The notes beneath the pieces are model-generated. The model was given only the letters and a program-made list of their open reading frames with translations. It was not told where the DNA came from and ran no database searches. Shown here piece by piece: positions 9,050 to 17,463 of a stretch of 64,000 nucleotides of DNA (its first letter is position 1; every line of letters starts with the position of its first letter). Source of the DNA: Lactococcus fujiensis JCM 16395 (GTDB lineage: Bacteria > Bacillota > Bacilli > Lactobacillales > Streptococcaceae); assembly GCF_002441655.1 (NCBI RefSeq), contig NZ_JXJU01000005.1, forward strand, positions 8,115 to 72,114. The letters run 5' to 3'. A program made the position numbers and the translations under genes.

Positions 9050-9996
9050 TTTTTCTCCTTAAACTTCTTTAGATTAGTGGCTAATGCTTTATTTTGATTG
9101 TGAAATTGTGAGATTAGTAGAACTTTTACCATCAAGTTTTCTTTAAAATTTCCACGATTGTAACGATGCCTCTCGACAAGGAATAATCTTTTAAAGAATG
9201 AATAAAATGATAATTTATAAAAGTCACTAATTATTTCTTTTCGATCGGGCACAATATATTTTTGGTATTTGACAGAAATATCCTCAGCTCTGACCGTTGA
9301 TGAATAAATCATCGCCCAGAAACTATTAAGTGGACTTGCCTTTTTCTTATCTCCAATCAAATTATGACTGTGTTGGCGGTAGAGAATAGTTGAATTATTA
9401 ATAAAAACGAGTTTCCCCATTGATAGTGCCATCAAGACCAAATATGAATCATGATAGGAGCTATCAATGTCAAAATCATATAGTTCCCAAATTCTTGCTA
9501 ATGCATTATTAATCATAATTGAGCAACCAATGATTTTATTTCCAACTAGATTTTGCTCTAATGTAACTTGTTCTTTATCTGGATAGGCCAATTGGCGGAT
9601 GGTTCGTAGTTCTTCGTTAACCGTAGTAAAATTAGAATAATAAGTAATCGGTTTTGAATTATTTTGTTGCTGTGCTTCAGAAATGAAAAGGGAGATTTTA
9701 TCTGCTTTCCACACATCATCCTGGTCTGAGAAGAAATAAAAATCAGCTTGCTCGTATCGGACAAGTTCGTAAAATGAACGTGGAGCACCAATATTTTTTA
9801 TGTCCTCTTCATTTATAAATTCAATTCGCTTATCTTTTGCTTGATAGCTTTTAATAAGCTCTACCGTTCTGTCAGTCGAGCCGTCATCGCGTATTAAGAG
9901 TGTAAAATCAGGATACGTTTGGTTCAAAATACTTTTAATTTGCTCACTTAGGAAAGCTTCGCCATTGTAAGTTGATAAACAAACATTGATTTTCAT
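9046..9996 (-). CDS. Glycosyltransferase family 2
   Basis: A 316-aa GT-A enzyme with VCLSTYNGEAFLSEQI at the N-terminus, IRDDGSTDRT and the FFSDQDDVWKADK box. It resembles RgpB-type rhamnosyltransferases and the other GT2 enzymes at 6332 and 20823. The C-terminal region is basic. It overlaps the downstream cytidylyltransferase by 4 nt and the upstream licD-like gene by 1 nt, so these three are translationally coupled and probably form a working set. Specific sugar not predictable. Confidence 0.85.
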   Translation of the reverse strand: MKINVCLSTYNGEAFLSEQIKSILNQTYPDFTLLIRDDGSTDRTVELIKSYQAKDKRIEFINEEDIKNIGAPRSFYELVRYEQADFYFFSDQDDVWKADKISLFISEAQQQNNSKPITYYSNFTTVNEELRTIRQLAYPDKEQVTLEQNLVGNKIIGCSIMINNALARIWELYDFDIDSSYHDSYLVLMALSMGKLVFINNSTILYRQHSHNLIGDKKKASPLNSFWAMIYSSTVRAEDISVKYQKYIVPDRKEIISDFYKLSFYSFFKRLFLVERHRYNRGNFKENLMVKVLLISQFHNQNKALATNLKKFKEKK

Positions 9997-10817
9997 TATT
10001 TTTCTTTCCAGTACCAGTGATAATAACTGTGATTGACCCGTTTATTTTCGGGGGGCAATTGCATATAATCCCCGTACAAAGTATTTAAGTAACTATTATG
10101 GTCTTTAATTTTTCTAAATTTTCGATTTTCAAATTGAACATCTTCGTATGTCTCAAAAATTTCTCGAGGAAAATGTTCCGTTTTGTAACCTGAATACGCA
10201 TAACCAATAGACTTAACATCAGAGTTTTCATATTTCTGCATTAATTGATCCACTTTTTCAGCTATTTGTCTGTTTTTACCAGCAAATCTAAGATGGCGAG
10301 GGAACCAAAGAATTAATTTTCCTATAAAATAATACCATTTTGATGCACTTGCATAGACTGTTCCTGGTGCTGAGGCAGCTAAATCAATAGCCGATTCTTG
10401 AATTTCTTTCTTAAACTCATCACTTTTCTGATTGTCATCAGGAAGAGCATCCATGGGGAAAATATCAACAAAAACGCCTGTCCCCTTATTCAAATTATCC
10501 AATTTACTTGTAAAATAAGTCCTATTATCATAGATTTTTGCAAAAGGCAAATAAGTTGGGCGAACCTTGTAGTAAATAATTGAATAGTGCTCTGGCAGTT
10601 TTTCTGTCAGTAATGACATTAATCTCTCATAATTAGGACGTATCAGCATTAAATCAATATCGTCATCCCAAGGAATGTATCCTTTATGGCGAATTGATCC
10701 TAGCAGAGAGCCTCCACCCAAAGAATATTCAATTTCATTTTCACGACAGATCTGATCAATGTAAGCTGTCATTTCCAGCTGGAGTTGTTTTAATTCTTGG
10801 TCTGTGAGTTCTTTCAT
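9996..10817 (-). CDS. LicD family phosphotransferase
   Basis: A 273-aa LicD-family protein (PF04991). The diagnostic block at residues 32-57 includes SLGGGSLLGSIRHKGYIPW followed by DDDIDLM, the nucleotidyltransferase-fold metal site. LicD proteins move phosphocholine or other phospho-polyols from a CDP carrier to a glycan. No choline-specific genes are seen nearby, whereas an IspD/TarI-like cytidylyltransferase is two genes downstream. I therefore infer transfer of a phospho-polyol or similar group, giving a phosphodiester in the polysaccharide. It overlaps the previous gene by 4 nt. It contains a TGTCA-N4-TGACA palindrome at 10605-10618. Confidence 0.88.
   Translation of the reverse strand: MKELTDQELKQLQLEMTAYIDQICRENEIEYSLGGGSLLGSIRHKGYIPWDDDIDLMLIRPNYERLMSLLTEKLPEHYSIIYYKVRPTYLPFAKIYDNRTYFTSKLDNLNKGTGVFVDIFPMDALPDDNQKSDEFKKEIQESAIDLAASAPGTVYASASKWYYFIGKLILWFPRHLRFAGKNRQIAEKVDQLMQKYENSDVKSIGYAYSGYKTEHFPREIFETYEDVQFENRKFRKIKDHNSYLNTLYGDYMQLPPENKRVNHSYYHWYWKEK
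10605..10618. repeat. TGTCA-N4-TGACA palindrome in the licD-like gene
   Basis: Exact copy with centre GTAA, reads M-S-L-L-T in the coding frame. Confidence 0.85.
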
Positions 10818-11941
10818 TCTAGCCCTCCAAATGCTTTAATAAATGCTTCAGCCGTCATATCCCAGGTGAAGTTTTCGATAACACGTTGAGAAACTTTGTT
10901 TTGAATTTTTTGGATTCTATCTTGATTTTCAAGTAATTCTCTCAAAGTTAAAAGTAGCGCTTCCTCACTGTTCTCAATGACAAAACCATATTCTTCTGAC
11001 GGTATAAGTTCATGAGCACCACCAACATTTGTGGTAATAATGACATTTTTCAAAAGGGCTGCCTCAATCATAGAAGTCGAGAAGCCTTCTATTTTTGACA
11101 TTAATACAAAAATATCTGATTCATTATTGACTTCCATAACTTTATCATGTGAAACATGGCCAAGGAAATGGATATTCTCTTGAGGATACTGTGCTTTCAT
11201 TTCTTCAAGAATTGGCCCATCCCCTGCGATAATAAGTTTTAGATGAGGGTACTCTTTTGAAATCTGGATGAAAGCTGATAATAATTTTTCAACACCTTTA
11301 AATTGAGCTTGCAAGCGACCAGAATATGAAAGGGTAATCGTATCCGAATGTTTAGGATGACTAAATTTAGCCAAGTCTTCCGAGTCTACAGCATTGTAAA
11401 GGACGCCTTTTGACTGAATCCCAAAAATTTTAATCCAATCAGCTGCTTCTTTTGAAACACCGTAGAAAATATCTGTATTTTTCTTGACCTTATTAATAAG
11501 CCACTTTTCGATGCGCTTAAGAAAGAAATCCAAAAATGGATTGTTAAGTGTCAGATAGGTTGTCCCGTGCTCTAAAACAATCGCCTTTTTATTTTTCTTT
11601 TTGGCTAATTCCGTTCCCAGAAGTGCTGCCAAATGGAATCTTGTGTTTGCAACAAAATAATCAATTGGTTCTTGTTCAATTTTTTGAACTAAATCGTGAT
11701 AAGTTTTATTTTTCTTAAAAAAAGGATAACGATTTTTCCAAAATTTCTTAATCGGTAAGCGGTAAACTTTGATACCTTCTAAGATTTCCTCGTTTTTTAA
11801 TTGGTCATCATGCTGAGTCGTCACAATAATGACATTATAGCCCTTTTCAAGTAATTTTTTGGCAATATTGTATGTGTAACGCTCGACACCACCCAGATGC
11901 GGAACATAAAAGCCATTAAAAAATGCAACTGTCTTTGACAT
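10814..11941 (-). CDS. Glycosyltransferase family 4
   Basis: A 375-aa retaining GT-B enzyme. PHLGGVERYTYNIAK at the N-terminus is the classic GT4 acceptor-side loop. LSYSGRLQAQFKGVEKLL and IAGDGPILEEM mark the donor domain, and LMSKIEGFSTSMIEAAL is the E-x7-E motif. AAAGGAT 8 nt upstream supports the ATG. It is 24 nt after the DUF2304 gene and overlaps licD by 4 nt. It probably extends the lipid-linked unit started by the polyprenol-phosphate glycosyltransferase upstream. Confidence 0.88.
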   Translation of the reverse strand: MSKTVAFFNGFYVPHLGGVERYTYNIAKKLLEKGYNVIIVTTQHDDQLKNEEILEGIKVYRLPIKKFWKNRYPFFKKNKTYHDLVQKIEQEPIDYFVANTRFHLAALLGTELAKKKNKKAIVLEHGTTYLTLNNPFLDFFLKRIEKWLINKVKKNTDIFYGVSKEAADWIKIFGIQSKGVLYNAVDSEDLAKFSHPKHSDTITLSYSGRLQAQFKGVEKLLSAFIQISKEYPHLKLIIAGDGPILEEMKAQYPQENIHFLGHVSHDKVMEVNNESDIFVLMSKIEGFSTSMIEAALLKNVIITTNVGGAHELIPSEEYGFVIENSEEALLLTLRELLENQDRIQKIQNKVSQRVIENFTWDMTAEAFIKAFGGLE

Positions 11942-11965
11942 ATTCGTATCCTTTTAAATTAATTC

Positions 11966-12328
11966 CTATTCGTCTTTAGTTTGTTCTTCAAGTTCATCCA
12001 CGCGCTTTTTCAACAAGGAGACTTCTTGAACGAGGTTCGTAATTTGTTTTTCAGCTGACACCAATGAAATTTGGTAAAGCATCGCAATGATAATCAAAAT
12101 TCCAACTAACACAAAGAGGGTCATTGAAGCCAACGTTTTAATTCCCATCAAATGTGCAATTTTTGAGCCAATTTCTGGAAAAACAGCGCCAAGTAGGATA
12201 ACAATAGCAAGAATAATCCATTTTAACATGTGTCTAATCTCTGCTTTGTCACGTCTGACAAGACGAATGGTAAAAATAAAGAAGGCAAAGGCTAAAATAA
12301 TAGCCATGATTCGTAGTTGTATTGGCAT
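11966..12328 (-). CDS. DUF2304 small membrane protein
   Basis: A 120-aa protein with three hydrophobic segments (about residues 5-22, 34-52 and 65-88) and a charged coiled-coil-like tail (about 92-118). This layout fits DUF2304 (PF10066). The ATG overlaps the stop of the upstream DPM1-like glycosyltransferase as TAATG, so the two are translated together. In lactococcal polysaccharide loci, a GT2 plus DUF2304 pair (from memory, WpsA/WpsB) is thought to start the side chain on undecaprenyl phosphate. That role is inferred here from the same pairing. It contains a TGTCA-N4-TGACA palindrome at 12247-12260. Confidence 0.82.
   Translation of the reverse strand: MPIQLRIMAIILAFAFFIFTIRLVRRDKAEIRHMLKWIILAIVILLGAVFPEIGSKIAHLMGIKTLASMTLFVLVGILIIIAMLYQISLVSAEKQITNLVQEVSLLKKRVDELEEQTKDE
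12247..12260. repeat. TGTCA-N4-TGACA palindrome in the DUF2304 gene
   Basis: Exact copy with centre CGTC, reads L-V-R-R-D in the coding frame. Confidence 0.85.
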
Positions 12329-13047
12329 TATCGATCCTTTCCAATAATTGCTGAAGCTAAAATAGATAAGGAAACAGAAATCATATAATTAATTCCTTTA
12401 ATGAAATTAATGCTTGAAACACCAGTTGTTCGCTCGAACATGCGGGCGCCAACTTCTTTCACTCTGATTCCCTGGGAAAACAAATGCATGTAACTTTCAG
12501 GTTCTGGGTACTGGCGTGGATAACGCTTTACAAATTGTTCAATGACCCTTTTGTTTCCTGCACGATAACCGCTGGTGACGTCCAAAATACGAACTTTAGA
12601 GGTCAAATAAATTAGCACCGATAAAAACCGAATCCCAATTTGTCGCGTGATTGAGGACTTAAATTCTGAATTGCTTTCTTCCAAAAAACGTGAGCCAATC
12701 GTAAAATCTGCCTCATTATTAATAAGCGGATCTAATAAATGGGGGAGTGATTCAATATCGTGTTGGCCATCACCATCAAATTGGACAGCTATATCATAAT
12801 TATTTTCCTGTGCATATTTATAGCCGGTTTGAACTGCGCCACCAATGCCAAGATTCTGAATTAACTCAATGTGATTAATCTGATGATTTCTTAAAACTTC
12901 TTCCTCATTATCTGTCGATCCATCATTGATCACAACATAATCCAAATCATAAGCACATTTTGCACGATAGGATTCAATTTTATTTATGTTATCAATTATT
13001 CCTTCCGCTTCATTGTAAGCCGGAATAATAAGAAGTATTCTTTTCAT
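12328..13047 (-). CDS. Polyprenol-phosphate glycosyltransferase, GT2 (DPM1-like)
   Basis: A 239-aa GT2 enzyme of the dolichol-phosphate-mannose-synthase type. It has LLIIPAYNEAEGIIDNI, VINDGSTDN, the QFDGDGQHD metal site and SRFLEESNSEF followed by SGYRAGNK. A hydrophobic stretch near the C-terminus may dock on the membrane. Such enzymes load one sugar on undecaprenyl phosphate. AGGAG 7 nt upstream supports the start. It is coupled to the DUF2304 gene. I infer that this pair begins the second, lipid-linked chain of the locus. Confidence 0.85.
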   Translation of the reverse strand: MKRILLIIPAYNEAEGIIDNINKIESYRAKCAYDLDYVVINDGSTDNEEEVLRNHQINHIELIQNLGIGGAVQTGYKYAQENNYDIAVQFDGDGQHDIESLPHLLDPLINNEADFTIGSRFLEESNSEFKSSITRQIGIRFLSVLIYLTSKVRILDVTSGYRAGNKRVIEQFVKRYPRQYPEPESYMHLFSQGIRVKEVGARMFERTTGVSSINFIKGINYMISVSLSILASAIIGKDR

Positions 13048-13078
13048 TTTTGACTCCTATAAGTTATTAAACACTGGC

Positions 13079-14623
13079 TCAGCTAATCAACACATAAATT
13101 GCCACTGACATAATAAAAACATTAATATAAAATAACGAAATTTGTAGATGTTGAGAAACAGCCAAATCAGCGGTCTCACTATCATGATAATTGACAGGAA
13201 ATAATTTTCGAAGTCCGTCGCCAAAAATTATTGGTAAGGTCATCAACATCAAATAAAAATATCTAAATTGAACCCCTTTGATATACAAATCCCCAGCGTT
13301 AAATCCAACACGGTTGTCTCCAGCCATTGCATAGATTACAAGGAATGAAATGATCATGTAAATGCCAATAAATACAAGTTTAATTTTTTTGCTAACTTGA
13401 AAATCAAGTCGAACAGTGGCCAATACAAGTAAGACAACAAAAACAAGTGGTAGCATCGCATTTACAATTTGTGAACCGTGTTGAGCATAATATAAAGGTG
13501 CTGGTGGATTCTTTGAAATATCCGATCCAGAAAAATTACTTAGGGAGCCCAGTCCATCATTTATAAATGTCCTAATGATTGGAAATGGATGTTTAATAAA
13601 GTAAGTGGCATCAACTGCATTTGTAATTACTGTAGGTTTGCTTTCAACTGTTGCCTGTGAAAAATGCCGAATGAGTTTTGGACTCACATACCACAAGACT
13701 GCAATTAGAAAACTTCCTAAAGTCGCCAAGCCGTAAAAAAGTTTATCTTTTGCTTTGACAAATTTGTCTTTCGAAATAAAGAGTGGAAGAATTCCCATTA
13801 AAACGTAAGGAAACTTTGGAAATATCATTAAAGTTGTCGCAAGCAGATATAAACTTAGATTTTTTCGACTTACTTTTTCATCTGAGAAGAACCTTGTTAA
13901 GAGACCTATAATCAACATCGAAAGGCCATAATAGAGCCAATCATACTGGAAACCTGCGATAATCCACAAATTTGTAGGAAATACAGCAAAAAGGAAGATC
14001 ACTTCTCGATATTTTTTACCTAATTTCAGTGCCAAAAAGGCCATTAAAGCATAGGCAAGGACATTAAATATTCTTCCTAAATAATAAGAGACAAATATCC
14101 TTGAACTCACTAACCGACCAACTGCCCATCCAAGCGCATTTGGAATTTCGCCAATATTATTAACCCCCGTTATCTTGCCTGAATAAGTCGAAGGTTCATG
14201 TTTTTCATTAAGAAATTCTCTCGAAAACCCATTTTTAGTGTGAACCGCATTCGGTTTTCTCAACGAATCATATCTCTCGACTGTATTCCAATCGGGCTGA
14301 ACCATGGTTTCACGTGCAAAAAGTTGGCCATCAGCCAAACGAATTGCCCAAGTCAAATGTGTTTCTTCATCCAGTCCAAATTGAATCGGCTTAATAATCG
14401 AAATTCCTATTCCTAAAAATAAAATAATGACAAAAGCATTGCGAGGGAGATGTTTCACATGTTCAAAATTGACAAAAATAATGGCTCCAATAACTGAGGC
14501 GATAAAAATAATAGCTCTTGATGTATTGGGAAGTTGATTCGGAATCGTATTAATTGCGAGTTGTGCAGCAAGAAGTGTAACTAAACTAACAACTAAGATT
14601 ATGATTTTCTTTTTATATTTCAT
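13079..14623 (-). CDS. DUF2142 membrane protein (GT-C-like)
   Basis: A 514-aa protein with about ten or more hydrophobic segments. A periplasm-facing loop after the second segment contains FGLDEETHLTWAIRLADGQLF, where the D-E-x-x-H pattern is typical of DUF2142 proteins and resembles the acidic catalytic loop of GT-C enzymes. Probable role: transfer of a lipid-linked sugar or block outside the membrane, for example joining side chain to rhamnan. The other DUF2142 gene is at 17464. An 80-nt gap separates it from rgpF, with no clear promoter. AGGTGG precedes ATG closely. Confidence 0.78.
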   Translation of the reverse strand: MKYKKKIIILVVSLVTLLAAQLAINTIPNQLPNTSRAIIFIASVIGAIIFVNFEHVKHLPRNAFVIILFLGIGISIIKPIQFGLDEETHLTWAIRLADGQLFARETMVQPDWNTVERYDSLRKPNAVHTKNGFSREFLNEKHEPSTYSGKITGVNNIGEIPNALGWAVGRLVSSRIFVSYYLGRIFNVLAYALMAFLALKLGKKYREVIFLFAVFPTNLWIIAGFQYDWLYYGLSMLIIGLLTRFFSDEKVSRKNLSLYLLATTLMIFPKFPYVLMGILPLFISKDKFVKAKDKLFYGLATLGSFLIAVLWYVSPKLIRHFSQATVESKPTVITNAVDATYFIKHPFPIIRTFINDGLGSLSNFSGSDISKNPPAPLYYAQHGSQIVNAMLPLVFVVLLVLATVRLDFQVSKKIKLVFIGIYMIISFLVIYAMAGDNRVGFNAGDLYIKGVQFRYFYLMLMTLPIIFGDGLRKLFPVNYHDSETADLAVSQHLQISLFYINVFIMSVAIYVLIS

Positions 14624-14703
14624 ACCCCACCTAGAAATTTTTTGGTAAATTTACTCCTAAATTGTGAACAATAGAATTTAATTTAAGTAATCTAGTGTTC
14701 AGT

Positions 14704-16461
14704 TTATAAGTCACTAACATCCTTGCCAAGAAGTTTATAGACACGATACTTTATTAGTCGGATTGATTTTTTAATCAGCAATTTACCAACATACCTCAAT
14801 CGAATGTCATCTGAATTTTCAGGGCTAATGTGGAAACGTTGGTTCAGTGTTCGCGCATCAATAAATGGGCTGAGCTTGACTTGATTTGGACTGATGTTAA
14901 AGTCCATTTCTTTATCCCAAGCAAGATAAATTAACATCCGTTCAATTGCATGCAAAATTGTATTTTGTGGCAAAGGCTCATCTGGTATTTCTCGATCCAT
15001 AATTTCCAAATTAAATAAGGGAGTGAGGATTTCTGATTTAGCCCAGAAGAAGGTTCCATAACTCATTGTAAATGTATTAAAATCATGGAAATTCACTTTT
15101 TTGTTCATTTTCATTCTTTTCCATACATCATTCATAATTGGCGCAATTTGTTTATTCTCATTGTCAGCGTCAACAATTCTATTAAACCTAAAGAAGCTTG
15201 GGATGTCAGCAATGACAATTCCTAATTTTTTATTTTGTTCAAAATGAGCCATGATGTTATCAGCTGGTTTGATTAACATGTCAATCAACTCAGTTCTCCA
15301 AGATTCTCCCGCAAAAAAGGCTGCTTCTAATGAACGTTTTGTGTGAAAATGTCCCACGATGTCATATTTTTTTAATTCATCTTTAAGTGCCAAAAATGGA
15401 ATAACATCACGCCCACGATTGGGAGTCCTAACCAGAGTTGCTTTAACCTTACGTCGAGTTAATGTTTCCTGAATGATTGTTTCTTTTTCATCCGTATTTG
15501 TGGTTAAAAATAAATCATAGTTAAATGAGAAATTTTTAAATGCATCTAGAAATTCTTCCAGTAATTCTGGATAATAAACGTGTAAATGTACGGCAACGCT
15601 CTGATGAATTACTGTTTCTGGCAAAGTTGTAATCATTTTGCTTGGCAATAAGAAGTTGGAATCAGGGTAGCCGACTGTGCTAAGGTGTTCGACAATAAGC
15701 GATTTGGGATAATCCGTGTTTTTATCAATGTAATCAAGCATATAATAAGCAATGCCGTTGCTTTCAACACTTTGGAATGCTTTAACCTTGATAAATGGAA
15801 CTTTTTCTCGAAGAATCACATCTGGAGCATAATAAGAAAAATCAGGGTGAAGAAGATTCTTTGCATCTAAATTCCGCGTGTCAAGAATTGATTCATAATG
15901 AAATCCCGCATCCATAAATACTTTGGTGGACTGAATTTCATAATGGTCAATTACATCTTGCACATTCGTATAATCAACAATGTTTTTCCAAAAATCAGTA
16001 AACACATCTGATTGAATCACATTCTGATTGAAAACCTTATAATAAGACTGAATATGTTCATCAAAATAGTGATTTTTCGATTCACGGTAGGCACGATGGT
16101 TCGTCACTCCCCAAAAATCAACATTTTGTGCTTCATATTTTTCATAAATTGGAGCCATATCATAAAGAGGACCAAAACAGGTATCATTCATCAATGTGAC
16201 AGAATCGTAAGATCTCAGCTCGTCAACCCCCACTTTGTTCATCCCATCACGCCATGCAGCAAAATCAAAGCCTTTGTTTTCACGCTGAATGAACTCATCA
16301 ACAAACTCAGAAAGTTGACTTTGATATTGAGCTGGCAACTCACTATTTGAGATAAAAATTACTCTTTCAAATAATTTTCTCATCTGATTGAGTTGATAAA
16401 TGACGTGCCCACTTAATTCTTTATTTCGATTAAAGTGAACGTAAAGTAAAAGTCGTTTCAT
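14704..16461 (-). CDS. rgpF: Rhamnan synthesis protein F family (RgpF)
   Basis: A 585-aa cytosolic protein of PF05045. It has LLLYVHFNRNKELSGHVIYQ at the N-terminus, ENKGFDFAAWRDG and LMNDTCFGPLY (donor side), and in the second half RTPNRGRDVIPFLAL and VGHFHTKRS, repeated features of RgpF. In streptococci RgpF is required for rhamnan assembly, as an alpha-rhamnosyltransferase. The length fits the family. It follows the coiled-coil GT2 gene by 14 nt. AGGGG is 6 nt before ATG. It contains a TGTCA-N4-TGACA palindrome at 15204-15217. Confidence 0.9.
   Translation of the reverse strand: MKRLLLYVHFNRNKELSGHVIYQLNQMRKLFERVIFISNSELPAQYQSQLSEFVDEFIQRENKGFDFAAWRDGMNKVGVDELRSYDSVTLMNDTCFGPLYDMAPIYEKYEAQNVDFWGVTNHRAYRESKNHYFDEHIQSYYKVFNQNVIQSDVFTDFWKNIVDYTNVQDVIDHYEIQSTKVFMDAGFHYESILDTRNLDAKNLLHPDFSYYAPDVILREKVPFIKVKAFQSVESNGIAYYMLDYIDKNTDYPKSLIVEHLSTVGYPDSNFLLPSKMITTLPETVIHQSVAVHLHVYYPELLEEFLDAFKNFSFNYDLFLTTNTDEKETIIQETLTRRKVKATLVRTPNRGRDVIPFLALKDELKKYDIVGHFHTKRSLEAAFFAGESWRTELIDMLIKPADNIMAHFEQNKKLGIVIADIPSFFRFNRIVDADNENKQIAPIMNDVWKRMKMNKKVNFHDFNTFTMSYGTFFWAKSEILTPLFNLEIMDREIPDEPLPQNTILHAIERMLIYLAWDKEMDFNISPNQVKLSPFIDARTLNQRFHISPENSDDIRLRYVGKLLIKKSIRLIKYRVYKLLGKDVSDL
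15204..15217. repeat. TGTCA-N4-TGACA palindrome in rgpF
   Basis: Exact copy with centre GCAA, reads I-V-I-A-D. Confidence 0.85.
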
Positions 16462-16475
16462 TGATTACCCCTGGA

Positions 16476-17450
16476 TTAATTTCCCTTCAATTTTTGAAGA
16501 AATTTATAAATTCTCGTGTTCTTAATAGCCTCTAGTTCTCGATTTTTCTCATCGAGTTCTTTTTCAAAACTATTAAGTTCTTCTTCTTTTGCGGATAAAA
16601 GATTTTTTAATGTCTTCACTTCTTTTTGAAAATTAGAAATATGTGAATCTTTTTCCTGAATTTTTTGATTGGCTTCAGTTAACTTTTCATTATTTTCCAA
16701 GTAACTTTTTAACCATAACTTAATATTTGCTTGACTAGCTTTTAATATTTCATCTGGTATAATTGCATGATATTTTTCTAAAAGATAGAAATATGCATCA
16801 TAATATTTATCCCAGTTCCCTCTTTCAGTGCGGGAATTATCTAAAACGCGATAGTTCAACTTTGTTTCTTTGACAAATATCGGTTTTGCTTGATTTTTTA
16901 GGATTAAGGCAAGCCAAAAATCGTAATCTTCAAGTGCTTTGTGGTCCAATTGCTCATCAAAGCGGACATTCGAAACTTTAGAAACGCGAACCAACGAGGA
17001 CATATCAATCAGATTGCCTTCAAGTTCTTTTTCCAGCTTAAAATCCAAGTCATCACGTAAAACATGACGATCATGAACAAAATCCCACAGTTGACAGTAA
17101 GCGATATCAGCATTACTTTTTTGTAAGGAATGAACTAAAATTTCAATATGTTGAACATCAATATAATTGTCACTGTCTATAAAAAGAAGATAATCTCCCG
17201 TTATTTTAGTTAAGGCCTCATTCCTTACTGCGACAATTCCCCGATTTTCTTGAGAGAAATAAGATGTTTCTGCAAATGGACTTTCTTTTAATAACCGTTC
17301 GATTACATGACCAGACTGGTCAGTGGAGCCATCGTTGAAGACGATTAATTCAATGTTGCTGTATGTTTGATTGAATACACTTCGTAAACACTGTTCAATG
17401 TATGCCTCATGATTGTAACAAGTGATAACAACAGAGACTTTATCTAGCAT
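16476..17450 (-). CDS. Glycosyltransferase family 2 with C-terminal coiled coil
   Basis: A 324-aa protein. Residues 1 to about 230 form a GT2 domain with VSVVITCYNHEAYIEQC, VFNDGSTDQS and FIDSDNYID. Roughly the last 75 residues are charged heptad-like repeats (EKLTEANQKIQEKDSH onward), ending in IYKFLQKLKGN, a probable coiled coil. An in-frame ATG at 17471 would overlap the upstream gene; the start at 17450 has a strong ribosome site AAAGGAG 6 nt away. Position just before rgpF corresponds to rgpE in streptococci. The coiled coil could set chain length or hold the complex, as WbdD does in other ABC-dependent systems; that is inference. Confidence 0.85.
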   Translation of the reverse strand: MLDKVSVVITCYNHEAYIEQCLRSVFNQTYSNIELIVFNDGSTDQSGHVIERLLKESPFAETSYFSQENRGIVAVRNEALTKITGDYLLFIDSDNYIDVQHIEILVHSLQKSNADIAYCQLWDFVHDRHVLRDDLDFKLEKELEGNLIDMSSLVRVSKVSNVRFDEQLDHKALEDYDFWLALILKNQAKPIFVKETKLNYRVLDNSRTERGNWDKYYDAYFYLLEKYHAIIPDEILKASQANIKLWLKSYLENNEKLTEANQKIQEKDSHISNFQKEVKTLKNLLSAKEEELNSFEKELDEKNRELEAIKNTRIYKFLQKLKGN

Positions 17451-17463
17451 AGTCTCTCCTTTT

